Notes: generated from the sequence alone by a model not told the origin. Shown: positions 51,443 through 60,578, counted from the first letter of the stretch. The stretch: DNA of 64,000 nucleotides from JACNIV01 sp965370415 (GCA_965370415.1 CBDUTJ010000007.1:29151-93150); one strand, 5' to 3'. Numbers and translations are program-made.

Positions 51443-53458
51443 TTGGAAAAAATATTAGTAACAAGTGCCTTAACTTATGCTAATGGTCCTCTTCATATTG
51501 GTCATGTAGCAGGTTCATATTTAAATGCGGACATTTTTGTGCGCTACTGCAAATTAAAAGAAAAAGATGTGATCTATATCGGAGGTACGGATGATTACGG
51601 AACTCCTATTTCCATAAAAGCTGAAGAAGAAGGTGTTGAACCAGGAGTTATTGCCGAACGTTATAATAAAAGCATGAAAAAAGATCTGGATGGATTAAAT
51701 ATAGAATTAGATAATTTCTCTGGAACATCCAGACCGGAACATATAAAGATATCACGGGATTTCTTCACAAACCTGCTGGAAGCTGGATATGTAACAAAAA
51801 AGACATTAAACCAGTTCTATGATGAAAAACATAAACGTTTCCTGGCAGACCGTTATGTGGAAGGGATATGCCCTCACTGTAAATCGGAAGGTGCGCGTGG
51901 CGATCAATGTGATAGCTGTGGTAAACTTATTGACTCCATTAATTTGATCGACCCTAAAAGCAAATTATCCGGTGAAAAACCTGTTATTAAAGAAACAACA
52001 CACTGGTATATTAATCTTCCCAAATTTGAAAATCAGCTCAGAGAATGGTTTCAAACCAAAAAGTACTGGAAAGATAATGTACTCAATTTCATTATGAGCT
52101 GGTTGAATGAAGGGCTTATCGAACGGGCAATTACCCGTGATCTTGACTGGGGAGTACCAATACCATTAGAGAATACAGAAGGAAAAGTTCTTTATGTGTG
52201 GTTCGATGCTCCTATTGGTTATATTTCCTCTACAATGGAATGGGCAGAAAAACAAGGAAAGCCGGATCTCTGGAAAGAATACTGGTTAAATCCGGAAACA
52301 AAACTCATTCATTTTTTAGGAAAAGACAACATTCCTTTCCACACCATAATCTGGCCAGCAATGCTTTCCAAACAGAAAGATAAATATGTTCTTCCATATG
52401 ACGTTCCCGCCAATGAATTTCTAACCCTAGAAGGACAGAAGATGTCTACAAGTAAGAATTGGACGGTATGGGTAAAGGATTACCTGAAATACTTTGATGG
52501 TGAACTTCTGCGATATGTTCTGGCTGTCAACGCACCGGAAACCAAAGACAGCGACTTCTACTGGAAGGATTTTCAGAATAAGATAAACAACGATCTTAAT
52601 AACGTTCTGGGAAATCTTGCGAACAGGACTTTTGTTTTTGCTAAGAAGTACTTTGATGGAAAGATAGAAGAAGAACTTGAACTTTCAGAACCATCACAAT
52701 TTGCATTAAAGGTTTGTAAAGATACCCTGAGTGATGTTGAAAACAGCTTTAATACTTACCAGGTAAGAAAAGCAGTGAAATCCATAATCGATATTGCAAG
52801 ACTTGGAAATAAATATTTTGATGAAACCAAGCCCTGGAAAGAGATCAAAAAGAATAAACGAAAAGCTAACGAAACTTTATACATTTGTACTGAACTATTA
52901 AGAGCTATTTCAATTGCTCTTTATCCAATACTTCCCAATAAAATGCTCAAGTTGAGAAAAATGATGAATTTATCTAATAATTTTAAATGGGATGATATTG
53001 GACAAATTTCAGATGGTTACGAGATTGGAGAAGTATCACCTTTGTTCAAAAAGATCGAAGATGCTGAAATAGAAAAACAGCTCGAGCTGCTGAAAGCAAC
53101 ACAAATTAAGGAGAAAGAAAAGATGGAACATAAACCGGAAATAACTTTTGAGGATTTTGAAAAACTGGAAATGAGGATCGTAAAAATACTTGAAGCAGAA
53201 AATATTCCGAAATCTAAGAAACTTCTTAAACTTAAAGTAGACATCGGTGGGGAAGAGCTCAGCGTGGTAGCCGGAATTTCCGAATCTTATGAACCGGAAG
53301 AATTAATAGGGAAAAAAGTGGCGATGCTCATCAACCTGAAACCGCGTAAAGTAATGGGAGTGGAATCGCAAGCAATGATACTGGCTGCAGAAGATGATGG
53401 AAATTTTTCAGTTCTTATTCCGCATAAAAACGTTACAGAAGGAAGTGAAATATCGTAA
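51443..53458 (+). CDS. metG: Methionyl-tRNA synthetase with C-terminal tRNA-binding domain
   Basis: 671 residues, TTG start (51443) with AAGGAGCTAAAT upstream. Class I synthetase: 'GPLHIGHVAGSYLNADIFVR' (HIGH), zinc knuckle 'CPHCKSEGARGDQCDSCG', 'KMSTS' (KMSKS), anticodon-binding helices, and a C-terminal EMAPII/Trbp111 domain from ~residue 565 ('FEDFEKLEMRIVKILEAENI', 'VAGISESYEPEELIGK'). Full length for the dimeric form. Its stop is followed at once by the first repeat copy of the 53.5-56.3 kb cluster. Confidence 0.96.
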   Translation: MEKILVTSALTYANGPLHIGHVAGSYLNADIFVRYCKLKEKDVIYIGGTDDYGTPISIKAEEEGVEPGVIAERYNKSMKKDLDGLNIELDNFSGTSRPEHIKISRDFFTNLLEAGYVTKKTLNQFYDEKHKRFLADRYVEGICPHCKSEGARGDQCDSCGKLIDSINLIDPKSKLSGEKPVIKETTHWYINLPKFENQLREWFQTKKYWKDNVLNFIMSWLNEGLIERAITRDLDWGVPIPLENTEGKVLYVWFDAPIGYISSTMEWAEKQGKPDLWKEYWLNPETKLIHFLGKDNIPFHTIIWPAMLSKQKDKYVLPYDVPANEFLTLEGQKMSTSKNWTVWVKDYLKYFDGELLRYVLAVNAPETKDSDFYWKDFQNKINNDLNNVLGNLANRTFVFAKKYFDGKIEEELELSEPSQFALKVCKDTLSDVENSFNTYQVRKAVKSIIDIARLGNKYFDETKPWKEIKKNKRKANETLYICTELLRAISIALYPILPNKMLKLRKMMNLSNNFKWDDIGQISDGYEIGEVSPLFKKIEDAEIEKQLELLKATQIKEKEKMEHKPEITFEDFEKLEMRIVKILEAENIPKSKKLLKLKVDIGGEELSVVAGISESYEPEELIGKKVAMLINLKPRKVMGVESQAMILAAEDDGNFSVLIPHKNVTEGSEIS

Positions 53459-53461
53459 GAA

Positions 53462-53623
53462 TAGAACACGGATAACGCAGATGAAACAAATAATCGTAGA
53501 TAAAAAATGCAAGTAATTGAAAGTCAGTGTAAGTTGATCGCTTGTTTTGTCGAAGTTTTAACTAAGGCAGGTACCAAAATTATCCCTGTTAATCTGCATA
53601 ATTCATATCAGCAGTGTTCTATA
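53462..53623. repeat. Inverted-repeat-bounded intergenic element, copy A
   Basis: Begins GAACACGGATAACGCAGATG and ends with its diverged inverse ...CAGCAGTGTTC. An internal AGTAATTGAAAGTCAGT (53511-53527) and GGCAGGTACCAAAATTA are shared with copy C (56009-56186). It fills the metG-GxxExxY gap. Confidence 0.75.
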
Positions 53624-53636
53624 AATAGGAGATGAT

Positions 53637-54014
53637 ATGCTTCATGGAGATATTACTGAAAAAATAATTGCTGCTTTTTTTATGGTTTATAATACTTTAG
53701 GTTACGGTTTTTTAGAAAAAGTATATGAAAACTCTTTAATTATCAAATTGAAACATCTTGGATTTTCAGTGGAGAAACAGAAAAATATAAAAGTATATTT
53801 CGAAGAATATATTGTTGGTGAATATTTTGCAGATTTAATTATTAATTGCAAAGTAATTATAGAGATTAAAGCTGTTGAAAAACTCTGTGATGAACATAAA
53901 TTTCAGTTGATAAATTATTTGAAAGCAACAAATATGGAAGTTGGCTTGTTATTGAATTTTGGAAAAAAACCAGAATTTAAAAGAGTTATTTTCACCAATG
54001 AACGCAAGAAATAA
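53637..54014 (+). CDS. GxxExxY protein (PD-(D/E)XK nuclease-like)
   Basis: 125 residues, SD AGGAGATGAT. It has the family signature 'LGYGFLEKVYENSL' (GxxExxY) and a putative PD-(D/E)XK core: 'YFADLIINCKVIIEIKAVEKL' (D...ExK), then 'QLINYLKATNMEVGLLLNFG'. The family (TIGR04256 / PDDEXK_3, from memory) is multicopy in many environmental genomes and has no proven role. The gene is bracketed by related repeat elements (copies A and B) sharing the GAACACGGATAACGCAGAT terminus, which suggests joint mobility. Codon use looks ordinary for the window. Confidence 0.88.
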   Translation: MLHGDITEKIIAAFFMVYNTLGYGFLEKVYENSLIIKLKHLGFSVEKQKNIKVYFEEYIVGEYFADLIINCKVIIEIKAVEKLCDEHKFQLINYLKATNMEVGLLLNFGKKPEFKRVIFTNERKK

Positions 54015-54035
54015 ACACGAGAAAAAATATGGAAC

Positions 54036-54135
54036 CTAGAACACGGATAACGCAGATCGAACAGATTCATAAATATAGAGCTTATTGTTTTCAAACTGTG
54101 ATTATCCGTAATATCCGCGTCATCAGCGTTCCATA
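54036..54135. repeat. Inverted-repeat-bounded intergenic element, copy B
   Basis: Left end AGAACACGGATAACGCAGAT; right end, read in reverse, GGAACGCTGATGACGCGGAT. Lacks the AGTAATTGAAAGTCAGT core of copies A and C. It ends 13 bp before the permease ATG, just upstream of its SD. Confidence 0.75.
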
Positions 54136-54148
54136 AGAAAGGAATTTT

Positions 54149-56011
54149 ATGTCTAAATTAAAACGTGAATTAGGTGTATTGGATATATTCTGCATTGCAT
54201 CGGGTTCAATGATCAGTTCGGGTCTGTTCATTCTCCCCGGACTTGCCTATTTTAGTTCAGGTCCGGCGATCGTGGTTGCCTATCTGCTGGCAGGTATCCT
54301 GGTTTTACCCAGTATGCTCAGTAAAGCAGAACTTGCTACCGCAATGCCAAAATCGGGAGGTGCTTATTTCTTTATTAATCGCAGTATGGGAGCAGGATTT
54401 GGAACTCTTGCCGGAATCTCCGCCTGGTTTTCACTGGCTTTCAAAAGTGCCTTTGCCTTAGTAGGAATAGGAGCTTTTGCTTCTATTATCTTTCCGGATA
54501 TCTCGATTTTCCAGATCAAGCTTATAGCTTCCGCTTTCTGCGTTGTATTTATGATAATAAACCTGATCGGGACTAAACATACCGGACGTTTGCAAATAAT
54601 AATGGTGCTGGTTTTACTGGCGATATTGGTTTTGTATGTGATCAGGGGAATTCCAAAAGTAGATAATCATAATTTTGATGTCTTTATGAAAGGAAACATG
54701 AAAACTCTCTTCATGACAGCAGGAATGATATTTGTATCTTATGGTGGTTTAACAAAAGTGGCAAGTGTGGCAGAAGAAGTAAAAAATCCTTCACGTAATT
54801 TACCGCTGGGTATGATAGCATCCTTCTGCACCGTTACTTTATTCTACGTGCTGGTAGTATTTGTTACAGTGGGAGTTCTGGGTGATGGTCTTTTATTACC
54901 AGGATCCAAACAATACACACTTACACCGATAAGTGATGGAGCAGGTGTAATAATGGGCAGCACGGGAATTATTATTCTTTCTCTGGCAGCACTCTTAGCT
55001 TTCTTTTCCACTGCCAATGCAGGAATTTTAGCAGCTTCACGCAACCCCATGGCAATGAGTAAAGATCAGCTTCTTCCTTCATTTTTTGGTAAAGTAGGAA
55101 AAAAACATAATACTCCTCACAATTCGATTATTTTCACCAGCATTTTTATGATAGCGGTAATTTTCCTGCCCATTGAAACCCTGGTTAAAACAGCCTCTAC
55201 CATGAAGATCCTGCTTTTTATGTTCGTTAATATTTCTGTTATCATTATGCGTGAAAGCGGCATTCAAAATTACCGACCAAAATTCAAAACACCTTTATAT
55301 CCCTGGGGACAGATATTCGCCATTTTAGCCTATGTCTTCCTGATTGTGGAAATGGGGAAGGGGCCATTACTAATTACTGGTGTATTTACCTTATTTGGAA
55401 TTCTCTGGTACTGGTTTTATGGTCGTATCCGTTCAAACAAAGAATCTGCGCTGTTACACATTGTGCAAAGGATCAAAGCAAAAGAACTGCCAACTACATC
55501 TCTGGAAATAGAACTGAAAGAAATCATTCGTGAGCGGGACAGTATCCAGAAAGACCGCTTTGATAATTTAATAGAGAATTCTGTTGTGCTGGATATAAAG
55601 AAATCCGTTACAAAAGAAGAATTTTTCAATATCATTTCAGAGAAAGTGAGCATATCCATCAATAAAAAAAGTAAATATTTTTTCAATAAACTTGTAGAAA
55701 GAGAAATGGAAAGCTCTACCGTTCTAACAGAGAACCTGGCCATTCCACATATTATCATCGAGGGTGAGAAAAAATTCAATATCCTACTGGCAAGATGCAA
55801 AGATGGTATTTATTTCTCTGAAGATGCACCGAATATCCAGATAGTATTCGTTATTTATGGTACCAGAGACGAACGAAATTTCCACCTGCAAGCCCTGGCT
55901 GCAATTGCCCAGATAGTACAGAATCCGAACTTTGAAAAAAAATGGCTTACTGCCAAAAACGAAGAAGCACTCAGAGATATTGTACTGCTGGGTGAAAGAA
56001 GAAGGAAATAG
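54149..56011 (+). CDS. APC-family amino acid permease fused to a PTS EIIA-type-2 domain
   Basis: 620 residues, SD AAGGAATTTT. The N-terminal ~430 residues are an APC transporter of about 12 TM helices ('ASGSMISSGLFILPG', 'LSKAELATAMPKSGGAYFFI', 'GLTKVASVAEEVKNPSRNLP'). A cytosolic linker follows, then residues ~475-620 form an EIIA (fructose/nitrogen) fold with 'ENLAIPHIIIEGEKKFNILLARCKDGI', including the conserved phospho-His position in AIPH, and 'HLQALAAIAQIVQNPNF'. Likely an amino-acid importer gated by phosphorylation or ligand state of the EIIA domain. A second transporter with the same add-on lies at 57630. Confidence 0.9.
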   Translation: MSKLKRELGVLDIFCIASGSMISSGLFILPGLAYFSSGPAIVVAYLLAGILVLPSMLSKAELATAMPKSGGAYFFINRSMGAGFGTLAGISAWFSLAFKSAFALVGIGAFASIIFPDISIFQIKLIASAFCVVFMIINLIGTKHTGRLQIIMVLVLLAILVLYVIRGIPKVDNHNFDVFMKGNMKTLFMTAGMIFVSYGGLTKVASVAEEVKNPSRNLPLGMIASFCTVTLFYVLVVFVTVGVLGDGLLLPGSKQYTLTPISDGAGVIMGSTGIIILSLAALLAFFSTANAGILAASRNPMAMSKDQLLPSFFGKVGKKHNTPHNSIIFTSIFMIAVIFLPIETLVKTASTMKILLFMFVNISVIIMRESGIQNYRPKFKTPLYPWGQIFAILAYVFLIVEMGKGPLLITGVFTLFGILWYWFYGRIRSNKESALLHIVQRIKAKELPTTSLEIELKEIIRERDSIQKDRFDNLIENSVVLDIKKSVTKEEFFNIISEKVSISINKKSKYFFNKLVEREMESSTVLTENLAIPHIIIEGEKKFNILLARCKDGIYFSEDAPNIQIVFVIYGTRDERNFHLQALAAIAQIVQNPNFEKKWLTAKNEEALRDIVLLGERRRK

Positions 56012-56186
56012 AACGCAGATGACGCTGATGAAACTGATAATCGCGGATAAAAAAAAGCTAGTAATTGAAAGTCAGTATAAGTTTACTTGTTTTACTAAAT
56101 CTTTAACATTCATTTTCCGTAGCCCAGAAAGCATTCGAGACGAAGATAGAAAGGCAGGTGCCAAAATTAACTGCATTACATTATAG
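56009..56186. repeat. Inverted-repeat-type intergenic element, copy C
   Basis: Starts in the permease stop codon (TAGAACGCAGATGACGCTGATG), contains CGGATAAAAAAAAGC and AGTAATTGAAAGTCAGT (56060-56076) as in copy A, and GGCAGGTGCCAAAATTAACTGCAT near the end. It appears to have an internal insertion relative to copy A. Confidence 0.7.
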
Positions 56187-56204
56187 GATTAAGTACTGAT
56201 GAGA

Positions 56205-56331
56205 AATAGAACACGGATGACGCTGGTCAGGTTTATAGTTGCGAATACAACTTCCTATTTTAATTAATGAAAAAACATGAATAAAGAAATCTGTGATCAT
56301 CCGCAATATCCGCGTTATCCGCGTTCTATAA
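56205..56331. repeat. Inverted-repeat-bounded intergenic element, copy D
   Basis: Left end AATAGAACACGGATGACGCTGG; right end, read in reverse, TATAGAACGCGGATAACGCGGAT. It ends within about 6 bp of the miaB ATG, so it supplies the 5' untranslated leader of miaB and displaces any clear Shine-Dalgarno. Confidence 0.75.
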
Positions 56332-56335
56332 GATT

Positions 56336-57637
56336 ATGAAAGTATTTATAGAAACATATGGCTGTCAGATGAATGTGGCAGACAGCGAACTGGTGGCTTC
56401 CATCCTGGATAAAAATGATTTTACTGTCGTTGATAATATCGATAATGCTGATATCATTATTTTTAATACCTGCTCTGTGCGTCAACATGCCGAAGACAGA
56501 GTTATGGGTCGTATAAGCAACGAGATATCTCGCAAGAATTCAAATAAACAATTAAAGATCGGTGTGATCGGCTGCATGGCTCAAAGGCTGGGTGAAAAGC
56601 TTCAAAAGCAGAATGAAAAGATTGATTTTGTAGTGGGAACAGATCAATATAAAAAACTACCCGAGATCATAACGAATCTTTTCGAAAATCCCGGTTTTAA
56701 AGCTGATACCATTGTTAATAACAAAGAAATCTATGAAGATCTCTATCCGATTCATACAGGCAAATTAAATGCTTTTGTTACTATTATGCGGGGTTGCAAC
56801 AATTTCTGTTCATACTGCATTGTTCCTTACGTGCGGGGAAGAGAACGCAGCCGCGATGTAGAAGATATTATTAATGATGTTCACAAAACCGGGGAACAGG
56901 GCTTCAAAGACGTTACTCTGCTGGGTCAGAATGTGAATTCCTACAATTATAAAGATATTGATTTTGCTGAACTACTAAGAAGAGTGAATAAAATTGAAAC
57001 GATAAAGCGTATCAGGTTTGTCACTTCCCATCCCAAAGACCTTTCCGATGAAGTGATAGACGTCATGGCAAATTCCGAAAAAGTATGCGAACATCTGCAT
57101 TTGGCAATGCAATCCGGTGATGATGAGATACTTAACCGTATGAATAGAGGATATACGGCAGAGCATTTTTATAACATCGTTCAGAAACTTCGCACAGCGA
57201 TGCCGGGTATTGCCATTACCACCGATGTTATTGCTGGTTTCCCTGGAGAAACACAGGAACAATTCCAACGCACTTATGATCTGATGAAAAAGATCGAATT
57301 CGATTATGCATTTACTTTTAAATATTCACCCCGGGAAGGAACAAAAGCTGCAGAATTCAATGATCATATTCCCGAAGAAACTCGTTTAGATAGGCTGCAG
57401 CAACTTATTATTTTACAACAAAATATAACCTTAAATAAATATAAAGATCAGATCGGAAAAGTTAAGGAAATCTATGTAGAAAAGATAAGTAAAAAATCCA
57501 AAGATGAATTAGCAGGAAAAAGCAGGGATTTCAAGATAACGGTCTTCAAAGGTGATAAATCACTTATCGGTACATTTGTAAATTTAAAGATCACCGATGC
57601 GGTGGGGTGGACGTTGAAGGGAAAAAGATATGAATAG
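56336..57637 (+). CDS. miaB: tRNA-2-methylthio-N6-dimethylallyladenosine synthase
   Basis: 433 residues, radical-SAM methylthiotransferase for tRNA A37. N-terminal UPF0004 domain ('ETYGCQMNVADSELV', 'NTCSVRQHAEDRV', 'GVIGCMAQRLGE') gives the three auxiliary-cluster Cys; the radical-SAM motif is 'RGCNNFCSYCIVPYVRGRE' (CX3CX2C); the TRAM domain is at ~375-433. No good SD precedes the ATG, because a repeat copy ends just upstream. The 3' end overlaps the antiporter gene by 8 bp. Confidence 0.95.
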   Translation: MKVFIETYGCQMNVADSELVASILDKNDFTVVDNIDNADIIIFNTCSVRQHAEDRVMGRISNEISRKNSNKQLKIGVIGCMAQRLGEKLQKQNEKIDFVVGTDQYKKLPEIITNLFENPGFKADTIVNNKEIYEDLYPIHTGKLNAFVTIMRGCNNFCSYCIVPYVRGRERSRDVEDIINDVHKTGEQGFKDVTLLGQNVNSYNYKDIDFAELLRRVNKIETIKRIRFVTSHPKDLSDEVIDVMANSEKVCEHLHLAMQSGDDEILNRMNRGYTAEHFYNIVQKLRTAMPGIAITTDVIAGFPGETQEQFQRTYDLMKKIEFDYAFTFKYSPREGTKAAEFNDHIPEETRLDRLQQLIILQQNITLNKYKDQIGKVKEIYVEKISKKSKDELAGKSRDFKITVFKGDKSLIGTFVNLKITDAVGWTLKGKRYE

Positions 57638-59363
57638 AATAATTCAACATTTTCAAGCCTGGTTTAATCATGAAACAGCGCTGATCAATAACCCAAATCC
57701 ACTTCTGGTGCTGGCTGTTATACTTGTGATAGGGTATATCTGCTCCAGGTTAGCCCGTAAGCTCCATATTCCGGTTGTAACAGCTCAAATCGCCGGAGGT
57801 GTAATCCTGGGTAAATACGTTCTTAATCTCTTCAGAGCAGACGCTTTTGCCGGCTTTGGGGCAATTACCAATTTCGCACTCGGATTCATAGGTCTTACCA
57901 TTGGAAGTCACCTTAATTTCAGGAAACTTCACAATGCCGGTAAAAGAATTACTTTAATAACCTTAGCCGATGTTGTTATTACACCCATCCTGGTTTTTTG
58001 CAGTTTACATTATATCATTCACTTATCACTCGAAATCAGTCTTCTGGTTGCAGCTATATCTATTACTACCGCTCCCGGTTCAACCTTGCATATTATCCAG
58101 GAAAAGCGGGGGAAAGGCATCTTAACAAAAACTATCCTGGCTGTAGTTGCTTTGAATAATGTGCTCACCATATTGGTTTTTTATGGTGTTTATTATTTCC
58201 TTTTTTATAAAGCGGAATTCCATCAATTCGATGCTGTACATACGTTTTTACAACCGTTATTGCTTCTTCTGGAATCTATCATCATTGGTGGAGCAGTAGG
58301 GTTTGCACTGATATTTTTTACTGAGAAACGAAAGATTAGAATATCCTTCCTGGCAACTGTTATCTTGGCTGTGGTCATAACGGTGGGAACATCCGAATTA
58401 CTGCATCTTTCGGGCATTTTATCCAGTTTGATATTAGGAATTATAATTACAAATTATTCCAAATATAAAGCTACTTTGTTTGGCGCTTTTAAAGATATCG
58501 AGATAGAAGTATTCACTCTATTCTTTGTATTAGCTGGAACTCATCTCGATCTGAAAGCTGTTCAAATGGCTGGAATTGCCGGTATAGTGCTCATTATTTC
58601 CCGTTTGATAGGGAAGACCTTTGCCCCCACGATTGGCGCTTACCTGGCAGGATCTACCCGCACAATTAAAAAATGGATAGGCATCTCTTTGTATCCAATT
58701 GCCGGTGTGGCTATTGGTTTGGTGTTATTAATAGAAAACAACGCTTTTCTCAGAGTATATTCCACAGAAGTAACTGCCATTATTTTAACAGCTGTAGTTG
58801 TAAACGAGCTTCTGGGACCTATTTTCACGGGGCTGGCAATAAAAAGATCCGGTGAAGAACACAAAAACAGAATGCGTTTAATGGATTTCCTGCAGGAAGA
58901 ATATATTAAAATAAACCTGGATGCAAAAGATAAATGGGATGCTCTTGATCAGATGGCTCAATTTCTCTTTAAAACGCATAAAATATTAGAGTTAACACTT
59001 CCCGAACTGAAAGAATCTATTTATAATCGTGAAAAAGAGATCTCTACCGGTATTGGATATAACCTGGCTATTCCGCATGCTATCGTCGAAGGCGGACCCA
59101 AAATACGAGGTGTTATTGGTATATCAAAGACCGGGATACCGTTTGAATCTATTGATGATAAGCCAGTTAACATTGTTTTCTTATTAGCTACACCCAGGAA
59201 GAATTATGACCTTCATTTACACGTTCTGGCTAATATTGCCAAAATATTCGGTCATCATCCGCATATCAAAGATCAGATAATTAATGCCAAATCTCCGGAA
59301 GAAGTATTTGAGATACTTCAAGCAGAAGAAGTAGAAGAACTGAATCCTTTCTTTGAAGATTGA
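57630..59363 (+). CDS. CPA2-type Na+/H+ antiporter fused to a PTS EIIA-type-2 domain
   Basis: 577 residues. About 12 TM helices (~20-400) with CPA2 features: 'LARKLHIPVVTAQIAGGVILG', 'GFIGLTIGSHLNFRKL', 'SITTAPGSTLHIIQEKRGKG', 'LAGTHLDLKAVQMAGIAGI'. After 'RMRLMDFLQEEYIKINLDAKDKWDAL', residues ~415-570 are an EIIA fold with 'NLAIPHAIVEGGPKIRGVIGISKTGIPF' (conserved His in AIPH) and 'DLHLHVLANIAKIFGHHPHI'. Known antiporter-EIIA fusions exist; the domain is thought to regulate transport. It overlaps miaB. Confidence 0.9.
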   Translation: MNRIIQHFQAWFNHETALINNPNPLLVLAVILVIGYICSRLARKLHIPVVTAQIAGGVILGKYVLNLFRADAFAGFGAITNFALGFIGLTIGSHLNFRKLHNAGKRITLITLADVVITPILVFCSLHYIIHLSLEISLLVAAISITTAPGSTLHIIQEKRGKGILTKTILAVVALNNVLTILVFYGVYYFLFYKAEFHQFDAVHTFLQPLLLLLESIIIGGAVGFALIFFTEKRKIRISFLATVILAVVITVGTSELLHLSGILSSLILGIIITNYSKYKATLFGAFKDIEIEVFTLFFVLAGTHLDLKAVQMAGIAGIVLIISRLIGKTFAPTIGAYLAGSTRTIKKWIGISLYPIAGVAIGLVLLIENNAFLRVYSTEVTAIILTAVVVNELLGPIFTGLAIKRSGEEHKNRMRLMDFLQEEYIKINLDAKDKWDALDQMAQFLFKTHKILELTLPELKESIYNREKEISTGIGYNLAIPHAIVEGGPKIRGVIGISKTGIPFESIDDKPVNIVFLLATPRKNYDLHLHVLANIAKIFGHHPHIKDQIINAKSPEEVFEILQAEEVEELNPFFED

Positions 59364-60140
59364 TCTTTTGCCACTGAGACTCAGAGTACACAGAGTTTTC
59401 TCTTTTTCTTTTTTCCTCTGATTAACACTGATCAAGAATGTCTTTGCGAGGAATCTTATTAAGACTTTCTTACGAAGCAATCTCATCCATATGTATTCTA
59501 TAGCAATATCAAAACACATTTTTTTTCTTTTCCTTATCTTAAAATCGATATTTGGAGTTTATGTATTATTTGATTAAGATTTTATACATTCACAGAAAAG
59601 ATATCGAGAGGGGAGCTAAATCCCGTTAAATAAACAACCTCTGATAATATACATTATGTAAACTTGCGACACAATGTTTAACCTCTATCGTGGTAAGTGG
59701 TTATAGAATGCAGCATTGTTTACTGTTTTTTACTTTTTTTCTAAAGTTTGGTTTTTATATTGCTCTTCTCTGTTTAAAACTCTCTGCAAGTGATTTCAAT
59801 TATATCTGTTTTATTTTAAGCTCCAAAATTTAACCTCAGACGAACGAAAAGAAAAAGTTGAGTAGAAACACATTTTAAATGAAAAATAGCGAGATATTCG
59901 AGATTTGAAGGTTATATTATCAAATGATTATTGGTTTAGCTGTAAGAAACTTTACGAAACTTCTAGCGAAGAATTTCTTGAAAGTAAGTTTCGGAAAGTT
60001 ACTTTATAAAACCCGGATCTTCCCTATGCTAAGAGCTGTTTACAATAACTGGAATACCGTTTAACGTAAATTAAAACACTGATTTCTCTGACAGGGAATG
60101 TTTCTTTAATAAAGCGTTTATATTTTATTATAATGATTTC
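59364..60140. other. 777-bp non-coding region with several repeats
   Basis: Between the convergent antiporter and HEPN genes. It holds CCACTGAGACTCAGAGTACACAGAG (59371-59395), a repeat style common in environmental genomes; TGTCTTTGCGAGGAATCTT...GAAGCAATCTCATC (59440-59487), another dispersed-repeat style; and the inverted element at 59948-60000. The middle (59580-59900) shows three AACCTC(T/A) words but no ORF or RNA family I can recognise. Confidence 0.5.
59948..60000. repeat. Inverted-repeat element, 'AACTTTMCGAAACTT' family
   Basis: AACTTTACGAAACTT (59948-59962) and AAGTTTCGGAAAGTT (59986-60000) are inverted copies with one mismatch around a 23-bp loop. Same family as 5170-5226 and 63838-63907. 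Confidence 0.7.
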
Positions 60141-60578
60141 TTACAAATATTCCGGATGATTCTGAGTAAGCCAGGTAATAACTTCTTGTTTAAATGATTT
60201 AACGAAATCAATTAATTCGTCAGCATCTTGCGCTGTTACACCACCAGCATAATCATAATCAAGAGTATTTCTTTTTGAACGGCAAGTATTCAGATATTCA
60301 GCATCTGAATTTTTAGATACACCCAGAATATAAGGTAAAGATTGAATAGTGTAATAATGGTGTTGGGCTCGAGTAGCTTTATATCCTTCAGCATATAATA
60401 GGATTGTGCAAAGTGTAAGAGCAGCATTATAAGCTAATCCAAATCTACTATCAGAAGAGATGTTCTGTTTAACATCATCAAGATTCCTTTCAATGATTCC
60501 CAAAAGACTGGAAATTTCCTGTTTACTGGTTTTGTGGTCTTCTACCCAGGCATTATCTAACCAGCTTTCTAAATTCAT
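60141..60578 (-). CDS. HEPN-domain protein, putative partner of the nucleotidyltransferase
   Basis: 145 residues, all-helical, starting with SD GGAGAGGAAG and overlapping the upstream gene by 26 bp. 'LAYNAALTLCTILLYAEGYKATRAQHHYYTIQSLPYIL' and 'CRSKRNTLDYDYAG' are HEPN patterns. The catalytic motif of HepT-type RNases, RX4HXY, reads RX4YXY here (R103, Y108, Y110): the His is replaced by Tyr while the Tyr that is AMPylated in HepT is kept. HEPN/MNT pairs act as toxin-antitoxin modules; with this change RNase activity may be lost, so its role is uncertain. Confidence 0.75.
   Translation of the reverse strand: MNLESWLDNAWVEDHKTSKQEISSLLGIIERNLDDVKQNISSDSRFGLAYNAALTLCTILLYAEGYKATRAQHHYYTIQSLPYILGVSKNSDAEYLNTCRSKRNTLDYDYAGGVTAQDADELIDFVKSFKQEVITWLTQNHPEYL

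Noticed and set aside
59580..59900. Structured RNA in the non-coding region
   Set aside because: No match to tmRNA, SRP, RNase P or 6S features could be seen; only short repeated words.
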